Below are positions 38,404-39,616 of a stretch of DNA of 39,616 bases, piece after piece; the stretch's first letter is position 1; every line of letters begins with the position of its first letter. Source of the DNA: an uncultured Candidatus Saccharibacteria bacterium (GTDB lineage Bacteria; Patescibacteriota; Saccharimonadia; Saccharimonadales; Saccharimonadaceae); contig CAMPEU010000008.1 of the NCBI GenBank assembly GCA_946804195.1, positions 1 to 39,616 of the forward strand. The letters are read 5' to 3'. A program made the translations under genes and the position numbers. Below the pieces are notes generated by a model, which worked only from the letters and a program-made list of their open reading frames with translations, was not told the origin of the DNA and did no database searches.

Positions 38404-39597
38404 TTACTTAACGATAAAAGTCAGTGCTTTGCCGGCTTTACCAGCACGACCGGTACGACCGATACGGTGTACGTAGTCATCATAGACTTTAGGCGGATCA
38501 AAGTTGATCACATGTGATACGTCTTTTACGTCGATACCGCGCGCAGCAACATCAGTCGCAACAAGTACATTGACTTGATTATTCTTAAAGCTTTTCAACG
38601 CACGTTCACGCTGTGACTGTGATTTGTTACCATGTATGGCAACGGCCAGTAGGTCATTACGGCTCAAATTATCCGCTAATCTCTGAACACCGAATTTTGT
38701 TTCACCAAATACAATAACTTTTTCAAATTCAGGCTTTTTCAATAATTCAGTGAGGATGTCAATTTTGTGCGCCTTGTCACGAGCATGAATAACATCCTGT
38801 TCAATGTGATCATTCGTTTGGCTACGTACAACAGAAACGGTCACGGGGTCACGCATAAATTCTTCAACGATTAACTTAACATCACGCGTCATTGTTGCGC
38901 TATAGCAAAACGTCTGACGAGCTTTTGGCAGCTCGGACTCGATAGTACGAATGTCTTTGACAAAACCCATGTCACACATGCGATCTGCTTCGTCCAGTAC
39001 AAAAGTTTTTACGTTTTGCAATCGAAGCACGCGACGATCAATTAAATCCTTAACGCGTCCTGGCGTTCCAATAATAACGTGTGGTCCGCGTTTGATTTGA
39101 GAAATCTGACGACCGATATTTGCACCACCAACCACGAGGGTAGAGTAGAGATTTTGGCCAGCAGCAAAACGACGAAATTCTTCATCAATTTGTTGCGCGA
39201 GCTCACGCGTTGGCGCAAGGATTAATACGCCGACAAGCGTACGTTCAACAATTAGTTTTTCAATGATGGGCAACAAGAATGCAGCCGTTTTTCCGGTACC
39301 GGTATTCGCAAGTCCAATAATGTCCTTACCCAAAAGTGCAGGAGGGATACATTGATCTTGAATGGGTGACGGTACCGTAAAGCCAAGATGTGCGATTGTA
39401 GCAGCTGTACGATCATTGAGACCGAACGTCTGAAATGTATGAGTAGGTACATAAGGTACTTCGTCAGCCAATTCTACGGCTTTGTTAATATAGCGACTAT
39501 GATTTATAGACGCAGGCCTAGGGCCGAAGTTGCGACGCTTGTGCGGGGCAAAGTTGCGACGGCGACTATTGTCGCCATATCTGGATTTATTTTGCAT
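38404..39597 (-). CDS. DEAD-box RNA helicase
   Basis: 397 residues, complete in the window. An Arg/Asn-rich N-terminal tail (RYGDNSRRRNFAPHKRRNF) precedes the helicase core: Q motif (FQTFGLNDRTAATIAHLGFTVPSPIQ), motif I ANTGTGKT, Ia PTRELAQQ, GG, TPGR, II DEAD, III SAT, then IV-VI with DVAARGIDVKDVSHVINFD and HRIGRTGRAG. It unwinds RNA with ATP, acting in ribosome assembly or mRNA decay. The C-terminal extension found in CsdA or DbpA is missing; the protein ends a few residues after the RecA2 domain (KALTFIVK). AAAGG lies five nt before the ATG. Which paralogue (RhlE or CshA type) is not decidable. Confidence 0.93.
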   Translation of the reverse strand: MQNKSRYGDNSRRRNFAPHKRRNFGPRPASINHSRYINKAVELADEVPYVPTHTFQTFGLNDRTAATIAHLGFTVPSPIQDQCIPPALLGKDIIGLANTGTGKTAAFLLPIIEKLIVERTLVGVLILAPTRELAQQIDEEFRRFAAGQNLYSTLVVGGANIGRQISQIKRGPHVIIGTPGRVKDLIDRRVLRLQNVKTFVLDEADRMCDMGFVKDIRTIESELPKARQTFCYSATMTRDVKLIVEEFMRDPVTVSVVRSQTNDHIEQDVIHARDKAHKIDILTELLKKPEFEKVIVFGETKFGVQRLADNLSRNDLLAVAIHGNKSQSQRERALKSFKNNQVNVLVATDVAARGIDVKDVSHVINFDPPKVYDDYVHRIGRTGRAGKAGKALTFIVK

Positions 39598-39616
39598 AAT
39601 AACCTTTCTTGCGTTA

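Noticed and set aside
1-39616. Alternative genetic code (TGA as Gly, as in Gracilibacteria/SR1)
   Set aside because: Several genes, among them the island genes and the gene at 27673, end at TGA at sensible lengths, and conserved proteins contain no internal TGA.

Overview
The window looks like chromosomal DNA of a member of the Candidate Phyla Radiation, most probably a Saccharibacteria (TM7) episymbiont. This is an inference. It rests on moderate-to-low GC, the standard genetic code with TGA as a real stop, short compact genes, expanded type IV prepilins, a VirB2/TrbC-like small pilin, very few metabolic genes, and a -10 box only 6-9 nt before many start codons (leaderless transcription). 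No tRNA, rRNA, CRISPR array, transposase or integrase was recognised.

Layout. 1-3.2 kb: a small secreted protein, a small membrane protein, three tandem type IV prepilins with nearly identical N-termini, and two tiny ORFs around a shared bidirectional terminator. 3.2-12.7 kb: an 8.3-kb gene for a 2,775-residue protein built like a phage tail fibre, translationally coupled to a glycine-rich protein resembling a tail-fibre tip adhesin, with no other phage gene nearby. 12.7-17.2 kb: an orphan membrane histidine kinase, a P-loop kinase, a YgjP-like metallopeptidase, a short hypothetical and a GT2 glycosyltransferase. 17.2-18.5 kb: an exported trypsin-like serine protease with a C-terminal membrane anchor. 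18.5-26.6 kb: a ribosomal/secretion block (secE, nusG, rplK, rplA) interrupted twice. Two tiny membrane proteins sit between nusG and rplK. About 5 kb sits between rplK and rplA: two distantly similar hypotheticals, an FAD-linked oxidase, and a minus-strand island of five small unknown genes with repeated promoters and hairpins.

26.7-30.6 kb: a thymidylate/deoxynucleotide cluster (thyA, dfrA, dcd-like, HIT protein, tmk). 30.7-34.0 kb: a VirB2-like pilin, an MpaB-type (DUF2236) oxygenase-like protein, a small alpha/beta hydrolase and a PiT phosphate transporter. 34.1-38.4 kb: a sensor kinase, an overlapping single-domain response regulator and a secreted, membrane-anchored surface protein. 38.4-39.6 kb: a DEAD-box RNA helicase.

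How it fits together. Housekeeping parts (L11/L1, SecE/NusG, dTMP synthesis, helicase) alternate with genes that plausibly serve life on a host surface: pilins, the giant fibre and tip, the protease, the surface protein and the sensors. The two most unusual elements are the stand-alone tail-fibre/adhesin pair (3479-12711) and the modular small-gene island (23432-25494). In the island, near-identical promoters and a repeated 39-nt hairpin recur, and an 18-bp perfect inverted repeat flanks one gene pair but leaves its promoter outside. All functional calls come from reading motifs by eye; no database search was run.
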